NCBI GenBank assembly: GCA_951799445.1
Contig: OX637290.1
Location: forward strand, 2,482,501-2,546,500
Direction: 5' to 3'
Length of the DNA: 64,000 nucleotides
Origin: Pseudisothecium myosuroides
Taxonomy: Eukaryota > Streptophyta > Bryopsida > Hypnales > Lembophyllaceae
The translations under genes and the position numbers were made by a program. Positions 11,703-23,905 of this stretch are shown piece after piece. How positions within the stretch are numbered: the first letter of the stretch is position 1; each line of letters begins with the position of its first letter. The notes below the pieces were generated by a model. It was given only the letters and a program-made list of their open reading frames with translations, was not told where the DNA came from and did no database searches.

Positions 11703-12787
11703 GGGTGAATGCTTGAAACACTTGTTTGTTGTGTTTTGTCACACCTTTGTTTTTTATTTTTGTTTTGGCCATAACTTCTGTATTTTAGCTCCAAATGACT
11801 CAAAATTTATAGGGAAGCTACTCATAACTATTATACACCTTGCCTAATTTTTTAGTAATTTTAAAAAATAATTTACTATTTTTAAATAGCCCCAATAAAT
11901 TCTGACAATGGGCAATTTAGGGATTTTTTGCACTTTTTTTAACCCAAAAAAAACAATTTTGAGCAAAAATTTGGAGAAAATGGTCTTCTAGTAGACTTAT
12001 AGCTACTATCCAAAGGATTTTTAAAAAAACTTATTTTTATGTGGTATACAAGTCTACAAAGGGAGCTCTTTTCTGCATTTTTTTCCAAAGGTATGAAACA
12101 TTATTTTGGTGAGTTTTTTAGGCAAAACCCATCACCAAAAAGTTTTCTCAAATGGAAAATTTTTAGATTTAAAAAAAAAAAATCCTATTTTTTACAAATT
12201 AAAATGTCAAAAGTGGTATTTTCTTCACCGGTTTTTTGGACATAGAATTCACCCTAAAACTGGTGAAGAAAATACCACTTTTGACATTTTAATTTGTAAA
12301 AAATAGTTTGTTTTTTTTAATTTTAAATTTTAAAAAAATTATTTGAGAAAACTTTTTGATGATGGGTTTTGACTAAAAAACTCACCAAAATAATGTTTCA
12401 TACCTTTGGAAAAAAATGCAGAAAAGAGTTCCCTTTGTAGACTTGTATACCACATAAAAATAAGTTTTTTTAAAAATCCTTTGGATAGTAGCTATAAGTC
12501 TACTAGAAGACCATTTTCTCCAAATTTTTGCTCAAAATTGTTTTTTTGGGTTAAAAAAAGTGCAAAAAATCCCTAAATTGCCCATTGTCAGAATTTATCG
12601 GGGCTATTTAAAAATAATAAATTATTTTTTAAAATTACCAAAAAAATTATGCAAGGTGTATAATGGTTATGAGTAGCTTCCCTATAAATTTTGAGTCATT
12701 TGGAGCTAAAATACAGAAGTTATGGCCAAAACAAAAATAAAAAACGAGGGTGTGACAAAATGCTTTAAGTGTTTCGTGCATTCACCC
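11703..12787. mobile_element. Giant palindromic element, GGGTGATTGCAAG family, copy B
   Basis: Starts GGGTGAATGCTTGAAACACT and ends AAGTGTTTCGTGCATTCACCC. The two halves, each over 500 bp, are near-perfect reverse complements around about 12,245, with a spacer of roughly 15-25 bp. Each arm matches the right half of the non-palindromic copies D (35,080-35,807) and E (44,180-44,897), for example the blocks GCTATAAGTCTACTAGAAGA and AAGTTATGGCCAAAA. It therefore looks like two right halves joined head to head. A transcript would fold into a very long hairpin. Confidence 0.85.
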
Positions 12788-12806
12788 AAATAACTTCTTC
12801 TTTATA

Positions 12807-13654
12807 GGGTGATTGCAAGAACCACTTGTATTATTTGTCGCGTTTTGCATTTTTGGACTTTTAGAACTTTTTGTACTATGAGTCACCTTCAATACTATTG
12901 AAGGCATGGAACATAGAATTTGAATAGTCAACTAGATTTCAAATTTACTATTCTGACAACATGTGATTTTCATCATTGGATGACAAAAATGGATGGAAAT
13001 ACTTAATTTGCCATTAAAAAATAATTTACATTGGCAGATAGAAAGGACTACAAGCTCCAGCACTCCAACAATACTATTGAGTCTTTTTGAGTATCCTAAA
13101 GTACTATTTTGAGCCACATGCTACAATTTATCCTATAACATGAGACTTTCACATTTCGATTTTTGAAAATTAGGAAATGAGTTTGAAAATTTTATTTTAA
13201 AAATGGCCATTGTTGCCGACTAAGAGTAAAGTAGGAAGATCAAAGTTAGAACTAAATTTTTTTTTAATTCAACCTAAATTCAACCTGAATATAGCACACT
13301 TTAGGCCAATATAAAACACACTTGGAAAATATTTTTGGAAATCCCTCTTCTGAGAAGGTGTATTTCTATTAGAAGAGCTAGCCTACCAAATTTGATGATG
13401 TAACTCTTCAAAAAAGGTACTTGATAGTACTAAAAACCACCAAAATTGCATGTGTGACATATATTCAAACTTCAGTTTCACCTATTAAATTAATTTTGAA
13501 AAATTTGAAATAATTCAAATGCATTTTCTATTGCTATAGAAACCTTGCTTTTGAATTTCATGTTCATTCAATCATTTTTGCAACTTATGGTACAAAAGAA
13601 CTTCTGCATTGAACGTGTGATGTAAAATAGTACAGGTATTTCTTGCAATCACCC
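12807..13654. mobile_element. Terminal-inverted-repeat MITE, GGGTGATTGCAAG family, copy C
   Basis: Ends are GGGTGATTGCAAGAACCACT and AGGTATTTCTTGCAATCACCC, flanked by TATA at 12,803-12,806 and 13,655-13,658. The interior differs from copies D and E, so the ends define the family. Only 19 bp separate it from palindromic copy B. Confidence 0.75.
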
Positions 13655-14219
13655 TATAAGATAGTGCCAAGGCTTAGATAAGCATAACAAATACAAAATA
13701 TTTAAGAACTCCTGAAAATCTTCTTTCTAACTACCAATTACTATTGTAGAGAAGTAGAGTTTTGGAGAACAATCATAAGCTTCAAATTTATATATATGAG
13801 CTACTAGAGAGGCAACTTATTACAAAATACGCAACTTCATAGCAAGACACTATACAAAGAAAGAGTCTTTATTATGATGATATACTTAGAGTCCCTACTT
13901 AAGAAAGACATGCCTCAAACAAGCTAAAATTGTTCTTGTTACACCATCTACACTTATAGGCATCTCCAAATGTAAACAATGAATCCAAACAAAGGCTTTT
14001 GCAAATACCTCTAAGAACCAAATATTCCAAACCTGCCAAGATTTACACAAAAGAGTTCCTTTTCATTCCCTATTACATTTTCTACTCAAAATCTCAGCAA
14101 TGTCCTCAGAAGATAACATATTACAATCTAGAGCTTTCCCAAAAGTCAAACATATTTGAACCCCCTAAATTATGGAAGATTTGTAAAAGGAAAAAACCCA
14201 CACCTTACAATTTATTAAA

Positions 14220-14561
14220 GAAAATTTTAGGCCTCCAGAGGGCTGCTCCATAGCCCTCAAAGGTACCCTAAAATTTATTTTTTGGGGGCTGAAAAAATCA
14301 TTTCCCCCCTATTCCTGCAAACCTGAAATTGTAGTGGCAGTGGCGTAGGAACCGAGTTTTAAGAGTTTAAAATTTATTTAAAAAAAAAAAAAATCATCTT
14401 AAAATTTTTTTTTTTTTTTTAAAATCACAAAATCTGATTGTTTTGGCAAGCAGTCAGCTTATCTGACTGCTCATTGCGGCACTTTTCCAGAGTGACAGAC
14501 CAAACTTTGAAATAGCTTGGTTTGTTACTCTGGAGCAGCCCTTTGGAGGACTGAAATTTTC
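14220..14561. mobile_element. Small foldback element with GGGCTGCTCCA ends
   Basis: Roughly 32-bp imperfect terminal inverted repeats: CCTCCAGAGGGCTGCTCCA on the left and TGGAGCAGCCCTTTGGAGG on the right. Long A-run and T-run blocks at 14,376-14,422 form an inner stem. It is 342 bp with no coding capacity; a non-autonomous DNA element is likely. Confidence 0.6.
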
Positions 14562-15043
14562 TGTAATGTATTAGGTTAATCAATTTGATTGTGATTTTAG
14601 TTTGTTTATAGATTTAGGGTTTGCAAGTATAAATGTCAAAATAGTTTGGAATCCGTGAACGCAAAATCACTATGTATCCTACTTTATGGAATTACTTAGC
14701 ACCTACTAGGTCCACACTTTATTTTTGTGGAAAAAATAAAGTTTAGAAAATGGAGTGTATAATTTTTATAACCTTTTCATGAATTTAGTTTAAAAGTTTA
14801 AGGAGAAAAATTAAAAATGAAATTGACATTGACAAATAGGGATCAAAATTAGTTTAGAGAAAATGAAATGAAATATACAAAAGTGCGACCTTTCAAATTC
14901 TCTGCACGATTGGTGTCTGGAATAGAAGCTAATAGAAAAGAGTCGTGAACTGTGTGCACTTTGGACTTCCTAATTGTCCCATAATGTTTGGCGCAAGCTT
15001 AATCACCTCCTATAAGAGGACTCATGAGGAGTGATCAGACAAC

Positions 15044-15108
15044 CCGGAAGACCAGGGTAACCTACAATCACAAATCACTGTGATTGGAAGTTCATACTGG
15101 TCTTCCGG
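15044..15108. repeat. Short two-step hairpin
   Basis: CCGGAAGACCAG (15,044-15,055) pairs perfectly with CTGGTCTTCCGG (15,097-15,108), and inside it CAATCAC pairs with GTGATTG (15,065-15,071 with 15,080-15,086). It is GC-richer than its surroundings and followed by a C-run. It could be a tiny foldback element or a structured RNA. Confidence 0.45.
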
Positions 15109-15229
15109 ACCCCCCCCCCTTTGTTTCCATTTTATATGCATCTTGGGATTGTTTCTAGTCTATAAGTTAGGTGGATTTTGTTTACATTTAATTTATATAT
15201 TGCCCTAAGCCTTGAAGTCTATATGTATC

Positions 15230-15433
15230 AAAAATCAACTTAAAGTCTATATGTGTCAAAAATCAACTTATAATCATTCCTTTTCACAATTGCATTTTTA
15301 TGCTAAAATTAGACTTCAAGAAGAGCAACAATAAAAATATACACTAATAATAATCGCATTTTTGTAAGGTTTTATTTAACTTCAAAGTTCCTTCAACACC
15401 ACATTCTAGTGCCTCGGGCATTTTAGGGGTTAA
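15230..15433 (+). mobile_element. TTAA-type miniature element, family 2, copy 2 (right end only)
   Basis: The right end GCCTCGGGCATTTTAGGGGTTAA is followed leftwards by text matching 6,400-6,545, including ATGCTAAAATTAGACTTCAAG and TTTTATTTAACTTCAAAGTT. The left half cannot be traced. Confidence 0.55.
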
Positions 15434-16203
15434 CAAAGGATTGATCACTTCTATGATGGAGATTTTTGTAGTTCATGTACTCTAAACCAATTCTTATATA
15501 TGCTTAAATTTCTAGGTCGTTCTATATGTATTCAATTGAGATGTTAAAACCAAAAAGCAAATTGCAAATTGTCATCTCTAATTTAGATTTAGAAAGTTGT
15601 CAATTTCACCATAATTTTATATTTCTTTCAAGCAAGTTTGGGTACCTCACTAGAACTTGTTCAAGCTTTCAAAACCTTAATTTTTTACATAAGGTTTTGT
15701 AAGCTTTAAATTTTAATTTGGTTCTAAAGACCAACAATGAACATTAATTGAATATGAAGAAAGACTCCTATAACCTATAACTCTCACGCTAATAATTAAT
15801 ATTGGGAAGGCCAGCTGTTTAGGAGATTTTCATTTGAGGTCTAGGGTATGAACAAATTTCATATACATATATTACTTACTTAAGAAATAATGTCACAAGT
15901 GAACTTGGACCTTTAAAAGATGAAATTATATATTTAAAGGAACCTTCTCTGCTACTACCTCAACACCTAGAAATTAATTTATCACAAACAGGTTCCTAAA
16001 ATCATTGATGATCCATTTGTGGACCGGCTTGCCTTTTAATTCCCCATCCACACCATTTACTTGTTCTATATGTCATTAATGGAATAAAATTCATGATATT
16101 CACTAATGAGTAGTACATAAGACTATTAGAATTGAATCCATTTGGGATTTATAATGTGTGATCTTCATTATTTTACAAATGTGGACCACCCTCTAAATAG
16201 TCC

Positions 16204-16560
16204 TTAACCACTGAATGCCCAAGGCATCAAATTTTGGTTTCCACAAAACTTTCAAGTTAAATAGAACCTAATGATGTAAGTTGCTATTTGTAGTACTTTA
16301 TATTTTTGAAAAATTCTTCTTGAAGTCTACTTTTAGCATTGATCAAGAATTTGATTTTGGCAAAATAATTGTAATATCATGCTAAAATGTACAATAATGT
16401 GCAATGTGCAATGTATTACAATGTACAAGTCAAATAGCAAGGTCTTGTTAAAATATGAAGATATCAAATTCACAAATTTGGATCATATACGAGGTCTCAC
16501 ATTTAACTCTTCCTAAGTGCTCACATATCTGTTAATTAATTGGATTTTTTTAAATTTGAA
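16204..16560 (-). mobile_element. TTAA-type miniature element, family 2, copy 3 (partial)
   Basis: TTAACCACTGAATGCCCAAGGCATC begins the element in inverted orientation relative to copies 1 and 2. Similarity (AAACTTTCAAGTTAAATAGAACC, TTCTTGAAGTCTACTTTTAG) fades after about 350 bp and the far end was not found. Confidence 0.5.
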
Positions 16561-18685
16561 AGATATGTGTATGAATGTTCCCTACACATGTATGCAAATG
16601 AATTAAAAAAATTCACCACCAATTGTTTTCAATAAAATATTCTGTAAAACCATGAAAAATGACTTCAATAATTAATCGGAAATAGAATTTAGCTTTTTGA
16701 AATTAAAATTTGGTATGCTTGATTGGGATTGCATAAAATATATTTCAAGAATATGCTTACCAAAAATATGCCAATTACACTACACATTGTCCAAAAAAGT
16801 TTGAATGCCTCAAAGCAGCAGTTTGTAAATGAAGTAGACCTTATTTTACATTCCATGCCCAATTGTCCAAAATAAAAACTTGAAGAATGAAGATAATTAT
16901 CATCATTTGCCCACATTCACCTCAAATTTTCTTTTAATTCTATTACATCTCCAAGTGCCATCTTCCAAAACGTTGTAGGTTTGGGGCAATGTATAACAAT
17001 TTTATAAAATTGTTAGCCTCAAATTGTACACCGCATCTGAAACAACTAAGACTAGCCTCAGGTTTTATAAAAAACAATAATAGAGTGCAAAGGCCTTGTT
17101 GCTTGATTTTCAACACTATTTCCTATAAGGTGAAGACCATAGGATTAGGGGCCATCAATTGAAGAAACTATGCGTCACCCCCTACATGATAAGCCCTAAA
17201 CCATAAGATTATTTTTCAAGTAAATAATTAGAGTGGGCTCTCTATAGAGGTATAGTACATTACGTTATAGTGATATTCATTATGTATAATAGTCTTTCTT
17301 GTTTTCATTAATCTATTACATAAAATGATAAACTCTTCAATGACTATTAATTAAATTCATATATGTGCAAAGTCCACAACATTGATAAAGTGCATACAAC
17401 ATTTTGATACTTAACTTTACTTCCAATTTGTCGGTGAATATCTCCAAATCCCTGATTCTTAAGTGTGCCAAGACTCCAAAATATGTGCTTTTCAGCTCTT
17501 CCAAATTGTATCTAGGGAAGTGTTTGAATACATGAATTTATGCAAGGGTGTAAGGTGGCTTACGCATGTATGCAATATAATTCGGGGTTCAGAACTTCTT
17601 GGTGTCTCCCCACTGTTTAGGTTCGATTTTGGGGCTACTTGTTAAGTTAGGCACTAATTCACCTAGGAAAGCAGCTTTGATACACCAAGTGGGCTTCAAC
17701 AAGCAAATGAACATGCGCAATTCAAAAGAATACAACAACTTGTATACTATCTTATTGCAGAATTCCCAGGCAGACGGATGTTGAAACTTGCACATTATCA
17801 AGGGAAACCATCAGTAATTTAATGAGCCATTCGCAGTTTCACGAGGATCAATATAGGTATAGGTATAGGTATAAAAAAACAGCCTTGAATGCACGAGGTA
17901 GAGGTTGGATTGGCTAGCCTTTTTCACAACTCATGCGACATTAACTTCTTCATTGGGTTCCTCAGAATCGGATGGTGGAAATCTTTCATGCAATGTTCCA
18001 CTTGTGGCTAGTCTGTGAAGGATATCTATAAGGTGTCAAATCTATCTAGTGTAGTTCAAATATAATCTAAGTATTATTTTCAGGAGCATTCATTCTTCTG
18101 CAGCAATAGAAGGGAATTTGGACACACTCAGCTGAAATGGCCTTGACGTTCTTGACACAACCAAGCAGCACTACAGTACCCATATAAAGCCAGCAACCAA
18201 ATAAAAACAAGTGAACTACAACATGATGCTCAACATGTCCTTAACATTCCCATTTTGTTCCTAGAACAAATGGAAGAACCATTGCATTCAAGTGAAACCA
18301 CAATACAAACATTACAACGTCAAAGCTACAAACGGCTGGTCACTGAGGAATAAAAACAAAACCGATTCCGCTAAGATGTAAAACCGCTGGAACAAAGAGC
18401 ATAACAAAAATTTAAAAAATTAAAAACTAAAGAAAGTCGCAAAGGGGGGGCTTCACGGTCCACATGACCTGCAAGCCATTTGGAGTACAGGAATGTAGCC
18501 ACATGCAACAAACTAATCCTAAACACTGCCATTCAACTAACACTTAAATCGTTGGATCTGATCCTGATCCTAAACATTGCAATTCAACTAACACTTAAAC
18601 CGCTAGATCTGGATCTTTTTAAACCGATTGAATCCACTGGTGACTAGTCCTAAACAGATGTTCATTGCTTGTTGACGTGCTATGC
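16561..18685. other. Intergenic, no gene recognised
   Basis: A+T-rich stretch with only short frames, one four-unit GTATAG microsatellite near 17,855-17,873 and minor palindromes. No transposon ends were seen. Confidence 0.4.
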
Positions 18686-19291
18686 TCAGGCCCCTTCCAC
18701 CTGTCCCTCCTCACAAAAATTTTGTGCAACAAAGCCTGCAAGCTCCTCATGCTCGCGAGGGTCATGGTCTTCCCACCAATAACTGTCTGACGGCCAATCC
18801 TCCCAGCCAAACATGGTCTCATGGATCAAGTCTTCGTAAAAAAGATGAGTGCTTGTTTCAATCTACTTAAATTCTCTATTCGTTGCTTTGGTCCAATGCA
18901 CCATTGGACCTTCTCCGCTGTCCAAAAGAGACCTCACTTCATCTTGTTCAAAGTAACGTACCTTCCCCTTAGTCCAATCCACTAAGTCATCAACGGTTTT
19001 CAGATAATCATGTAGGCCAGACTTGAACTGCGAAAGAACAAACATTCCCACCTCAGCCTCCCCTCAAAATCCAACAACTAATCAAATAAGCAATTACCAC
19101 ACTAAGAGAAAGGAGACAGTAATCTTGGCAACAGGCTCATACAAGTAATGAAATAGGAAACATGGAAGCACTTTTAGAATGGAGAACTTACAATGTGAGT
19201 GAGGAACTTGTCACCCACTAGCTTATGCTTCTGCAGGCAGTCTAAGGAAATGCCCACATCATTAGCAACAAGGAATGAACCACAAATCATC
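18686..19291 (-). pseudogene. Two-exon fragment of an unrecognised acidic protein with an in-frame TAG
   Basis: The upstream exon at 19,192-19,291 has a CAG acceptor and a perfect GTAAGT donor (MICGSFLVANDVGISLD...). The downstream exon starts at 19,027 after TTTCGCAG in the same phase (FKSGLHDYLKTVDDLVDW...). The frame meets TAG at 18,863-18,865 but stays protein-like for 58 more codons, with a strongly acidic, Trp-rich segment (FGWEDWPSDSYWWEDHDPRE), to TGA at 18,686. I do not recognise the family. Further exons upstream are likely. It may be the 3' part of the coiled-coil/RING relic that starts at 23,245, or a separate decayed gene. Confidence 0.4.
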
Positions 19292-20088
19292 CTGCATCCT
19301 TAACCATCATATTAAAAATTCAAAATGTTATTTGATCACACAGTGAAACAATTCCATTATGTTCAAATTGGAATTTTTAAACATCACACATAAAATTTCA
19401 AAATGCTAATTGATCACCCCATTCAAAATGGTACTTGATCACACTATACAAGTTATACTTGATCACATGTTTGATTGCTCAATATATATTTTCAAGACAA
19501 TCATGACGTGGAGCACATTTGGGTATGCAGGGATTTAAACTTTGTGGCATCCAGCATATACATGCCCCCCCTCCCCCCATTTCAAACAATCAAAATTGGG
19601 ATCTGCCATTCACGCTCCTGCACCCTTGATCCACCAAGCCTGGAATTGCATGCCCCTTGGACAGTGAAAATCAAAAATCGCATTAAATGGTGGTGCCTTA
19701 GGGCACACTTTATTCTAGTAGGTAGATTTCAAAAGATAATAATCTCAGTCTTAGCAGTCTGAACTTGACAAAGACAAGCATGACAACTAAGTTTCCCCCT
19801 ACAGCAATGACCACGCAATCATGTAGGTTCCAGTTACCATGAATCTAAAATGAAATTCAATCCAGTTGCACATGTTTGATTACACAAGACACTTGTATAA
19901 GGATTGCAGATGCATGAAATCTAAATTCCACAAGCAAGGTTGGTGAATCCTAAACTCACCTGAATCCATTGGAATAAGTACATCAGTTACAAATTTCCAA
20001 ACAATCAAACTTGTGCCCCTAAACTCCACAAGTTGGAATTGCTTCCGTCACGTGAAGTAAATTTTTGTTATCTTTTCTTTGTTCCAGC

Positions 20089-23000
20089 TCAAGTTGCCAC
20101 TCTACCTACAGACAAAGATGGAAGCTGTTTACTTGCCTTTTGTTTAGTCAACTTTGGTTTTCCCTTAGCCTTTCTATGTGCTGCATTTAGAGCCCTAGAT
20201 TGTCGCCTACATTCTTTATTTGATTCCATGTTAAGAGCTATGTCACCTATCACATGAACCTTTTCTTCCCCTATGCTAGTAATGGCTATTTTTTTCCTTT
20301 CCTCTCCATTGTCAAATGGAAGATCAATAGCTCTCTTCAAGAGTGAATGTCTCAGCTTCAGAATGTTAGCACACTGAGATTCACTACCGAGTTTTGATGT
20401 CTCTGCACAATGAATCAAAGAAACCCTAAATCAACCACCTGCAACAAAACAGTCATTTGAATTTTAGAATCAAAATTCATTTCAGCAACTTTGAGCATCA
20501 ATGATGTTGCGACCAAACTTACAAGATTGAATTCCATCAGCGGCCCTATCCTTGTTGACTTCTAATGGGTTTACATGGACTCCATAATGTATTGCCTCTG
20601 CTACAATTGAACTGAGTCTGCACAGCATTACTCAGTATTGGTTGGCCGATGTCTTGGTGTTGAATTGTGGACCTCATGACTTCATTAGCCTTGATAGGGG
20701 AATGAACTTCTTGCCCTCGTGAGTTCACAAATTGCAGGCCCTAAATCAATCGTATCTTGCTCTTGAATCGGAGTGGTACTAGAAAGGAGATGATTGGGAT
20801 ATACCCCTACTGTTGTCGTGTTCAATCCTCCACTCACAGGATCACAGTTTCTTGGTTTGGATCCCGATGACCTCCAATCAGAATGCTTCACACTGGAACA
20901 AGCCCTTGTACATATGCAAAGGAAGTAGTTTATAATAGGAAAACTCCCTATGCATTTCTAGAAATAAAAAATTTCATGATTAACAGAGAGCAACAAGGTC
21001 CTATAAGATCCAAAACTTGTAAGCACTATAGTCAAATAAGCACAAAGCAATAGAACCCTGTAAGCAACAAGCAACAATAAGCACTAAGCCTTGAACCCTC
21101 TAAGCAATAAGTAACAAGAGCATATAAGCAACACGGCCCTGTAAGCAACCACTACGAGGAACAATAAGTAGTCATGTGGTTACAGATACCTTAAACCCAC
21201 CCTTAAGCACCAACCTCCTAGACTAAGCAATAAGCACTCCACATGTACCAGTTCTAAGCAATAAGGACCATGCGTTCATTACAAAGTTATAAGGCTGTAA
21301 TTAGCAACCACTAATAAAGCAAGTTCATCTGAAAGCATTCTAAGAATTGAAACCAAGCACTGGAGCACTACGGTCTTCTTATCGTAAGACCTAATGTCCT
21401 TTTCAAAGCATGAAACAAAGGACCATAAGGTGAATTCAAAGAGGAGACTTACAATTAAGCACATGAAGACTGCCATCCTCTTTCAAAGATTGCTTGAGCT
21501 CTTCGTGCTTCTCTGGTAATTCTAACCTGCCGTGCTCCACTTCAAATTCAGCGTACGCACCTCTAAATCCAAAATTCTGCCACCAACGTGGGTGGAAAAC
21601 CTTTGCACACCTAGTGCACCTATTGTCTACTTTGGCAAGCGCTGATGCACAGAAAATGTGATAGATGTGCCTACATGAAGCAATGACAATATCATAGTAT
21701 GGATAACCTCGATTGCAAAACACACAAGGATGTAGCTATAAGGTTGGAGAGTCCAAATCCAAATTGTTTGCCATTGCTGGATGGAGCGCTGGCTTTGGCC
21801 ACAATGACAAACCACTTCCTTTCTTCATCTCCACACATTGTTCCTCAACAGCAGCACTATGTCTTCATTTCAAAAATCTCCCTCCTCAAAACCTGAAGAT
21901 CTGATTCTGCTTTGAATTGCTCTATTTCAAAGTTTTGGTACAGGTCCTCACCTTTGATTGCCTTCTCTCGACTCACCTCAGCCACGGACCAACAAACATC
22001 CAACTTCATTTTGAGAGCAGCCTTCTTATCCCTAAGGACTCCTATATTTTTCTGAAACTGCTTGTGCTCACTAGAGCTCAACGCAATTCCGATAGCCTGC
22101 TCACTTAGAAACCAAGGCAACATTGAATATAACCCTAAATCCTAAACTCCAACTCTAATACCCTCAAGCCATCACAGAAAACTAAACCTAGGCAACAATG
22201 AGCTGAACACACATACCCTAAAGCCAGTATGCAATTCAAATAATGCCCACAATGAAGCTGAACATGGTACTTGAAAAAACAAAACAAGTGAATCTAAAAA
22301 TCTACCTACATTTTGTATTCCAATACTGCCTTTGCAGCTCCTGCTACCTCTCCTTCAAGTTTAAGTACCTTATCTCCATCCTCCCTCACTGTACTCCGAC
22401 GATCGTCCATGTTAAACTTCAATCCGACCAGCTTCTTTGAAATCTTCTTGTATTCTGCCTCCACAAATATCACTTTACTGCTGGCAATTTAAAGAAGCTC
22501 GCTCTCAGTTTCAGCAACATCTCGAACTACCTCTATATCATCGGGCGATATTCCGAAAGGACAAAGCTTATTGACGCTATCACAAGACCGAGCGCTTCTT
22601 GGCGTACCCTTGCCTCCCTCGCATTTCAGTATTTTACCGTTGACCCAATCACATGATTCAAGCTCAGTCCTCCCCACTGAGAGGTGCAACCACTCAGACT
22701 AAACCTTAATGCTGTAGCGTCCTCAGTAGCCAAATTTGAGAGCCGCAGTAGCATCCGCTGCGCTTGATCGGATTTTTCCAAAGCAGTTATCCGAGCTGCT
22801 AATGCCTAATTCACTTTTTTTTCTTCAAATCCGCGATGTAGACCTTCACCATCCACCCCGCAAATTCGTTGTTTGTAACGGACTGAGAGCCATAAATTTT
22901 GGAGTAAAGCCCCATGAGGTCCTTCCTTGCATCGAGGTTTAGAAACGTATTGGTTGTGCGCAATTTTAAGCACTTTCCAAACAAATCCTCCACATCCGCG

Positions 23001-23245
23001 TCTATGATGAAGGCAATATCAACAGCAGACTTAGAATATAGTCCCAAGCCAACTAACCTCCTCTCTTCTTGAAAGAATTATTTTGTCTGTGCATTAAAGA
23101 AAGCAATCTCCTCTTTGTATTTCTGAATGCTAACATCAGGCTTACTGCTGCCAAGCTTCCTCTCAGAATCCTTTCCTAAACTCTCTTGGTGCAATTGTTT
23201 TTCTTCTTTGCTCAAACTCTCCCTACGAGTCTTAACCTCTTCCAT
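20089..23245 (-). pseudogene. Decayed coiled-coil and RING-H2 zinc finger gene
   Basis: Read on the minus strand: MEEVKTRRESLSKEEKQ from 23,245; a segment LGLYSKSAVDIAFIIDAD; heptad-rich coils at 22,700-22,800, 22,310-22,450 and 21,870-22,110; then a RING-H2 domain at about 21,600-21,725 with CVFC, CRH..HIFC and CTRC in the C-x2-C, C-x-H-x2-H-x2-C, C-x2-C order, followed by HPRWWQNFGFR. The RING exon ends at a GTAAGT donor near 21,442. A basic C-terminal exon ends at TGA 20,089. The frame is broken by TAA at 23,078, TAA at 22,489, TAG just before the RING (about 21,744) and a frameshift in a poly-A run near 22,810. RING-H2 proteins are usually E3 ubiquitin ligases. The family is otherwise unknown to me. 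Confidence 0.5.
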
Positions 23246-23658
23246 GGCAGTTCCTAAACGTAGCAAGGACCCAAATACTAGAATCCTAATCACTCACAAT
23301 CCAATGCCACAACAATTTCAGATCTCTCAAGCGCAATAGCAAGCATCCAGAACAAGCGTAGCTCCACATTGTGAAAACACGCCGTAAGAGACAATGTCCA
23401 GAACGAGCAGAGAGAGACGACGACACCAAACGGATTCAAAAACTGTCGTTCACCTACTTTGAACATGGTGTCAGTTGGCTTAAACCCAACTCTTTTGCCA
23501 ATCAATCCATGAAACTGACACCCAAATTGCCATTAATTTGCAAATTAAGCACTAAAACATTTGTCTAAGGAACCCAATTAAGGTCTACGAGTGGCTCCTA
23601 TTAGCATGCTTCTACCCTAATTCCTTAAGTGATATAAGTGGGTTGCCTATTTTTCAGT

Positions 23659-23905
23659 ACTTTGCAACAATTACACAAAGATGCTCAAGTCATTGCTCTC
23701 GCACAAAAATCTAATCACAGATGTCATTTCTCCATCCCCAAGGCCAAAAATGCACGGACTCAAAAGTATGTCCTCCATCTAACTTAACTTACACTAAGCA
23801 CTGATGATAATTTGACACCTCTCTAGCAATGCCTGCAGTACTTTACAACAACCACACAAAGATGCCCAAGTCATTGTTCAATCACAAAAATCTAAACTTA
23901 AGAGC
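23659..23905 (+). repeat. Direct duplication of a short segment
   Basis: CAGTACTTTGCAACAATTAC...AAGATGCTCAAGTCATTG at 23,659 recurs, slightly changed, at 23,835 (CAGTACTTTACAACAACCAC...AAGATGCCCAAGTCATTG). The duplicated piece is about 65 bp with 110 bp between. No function is visible. Confidence 0.5.
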
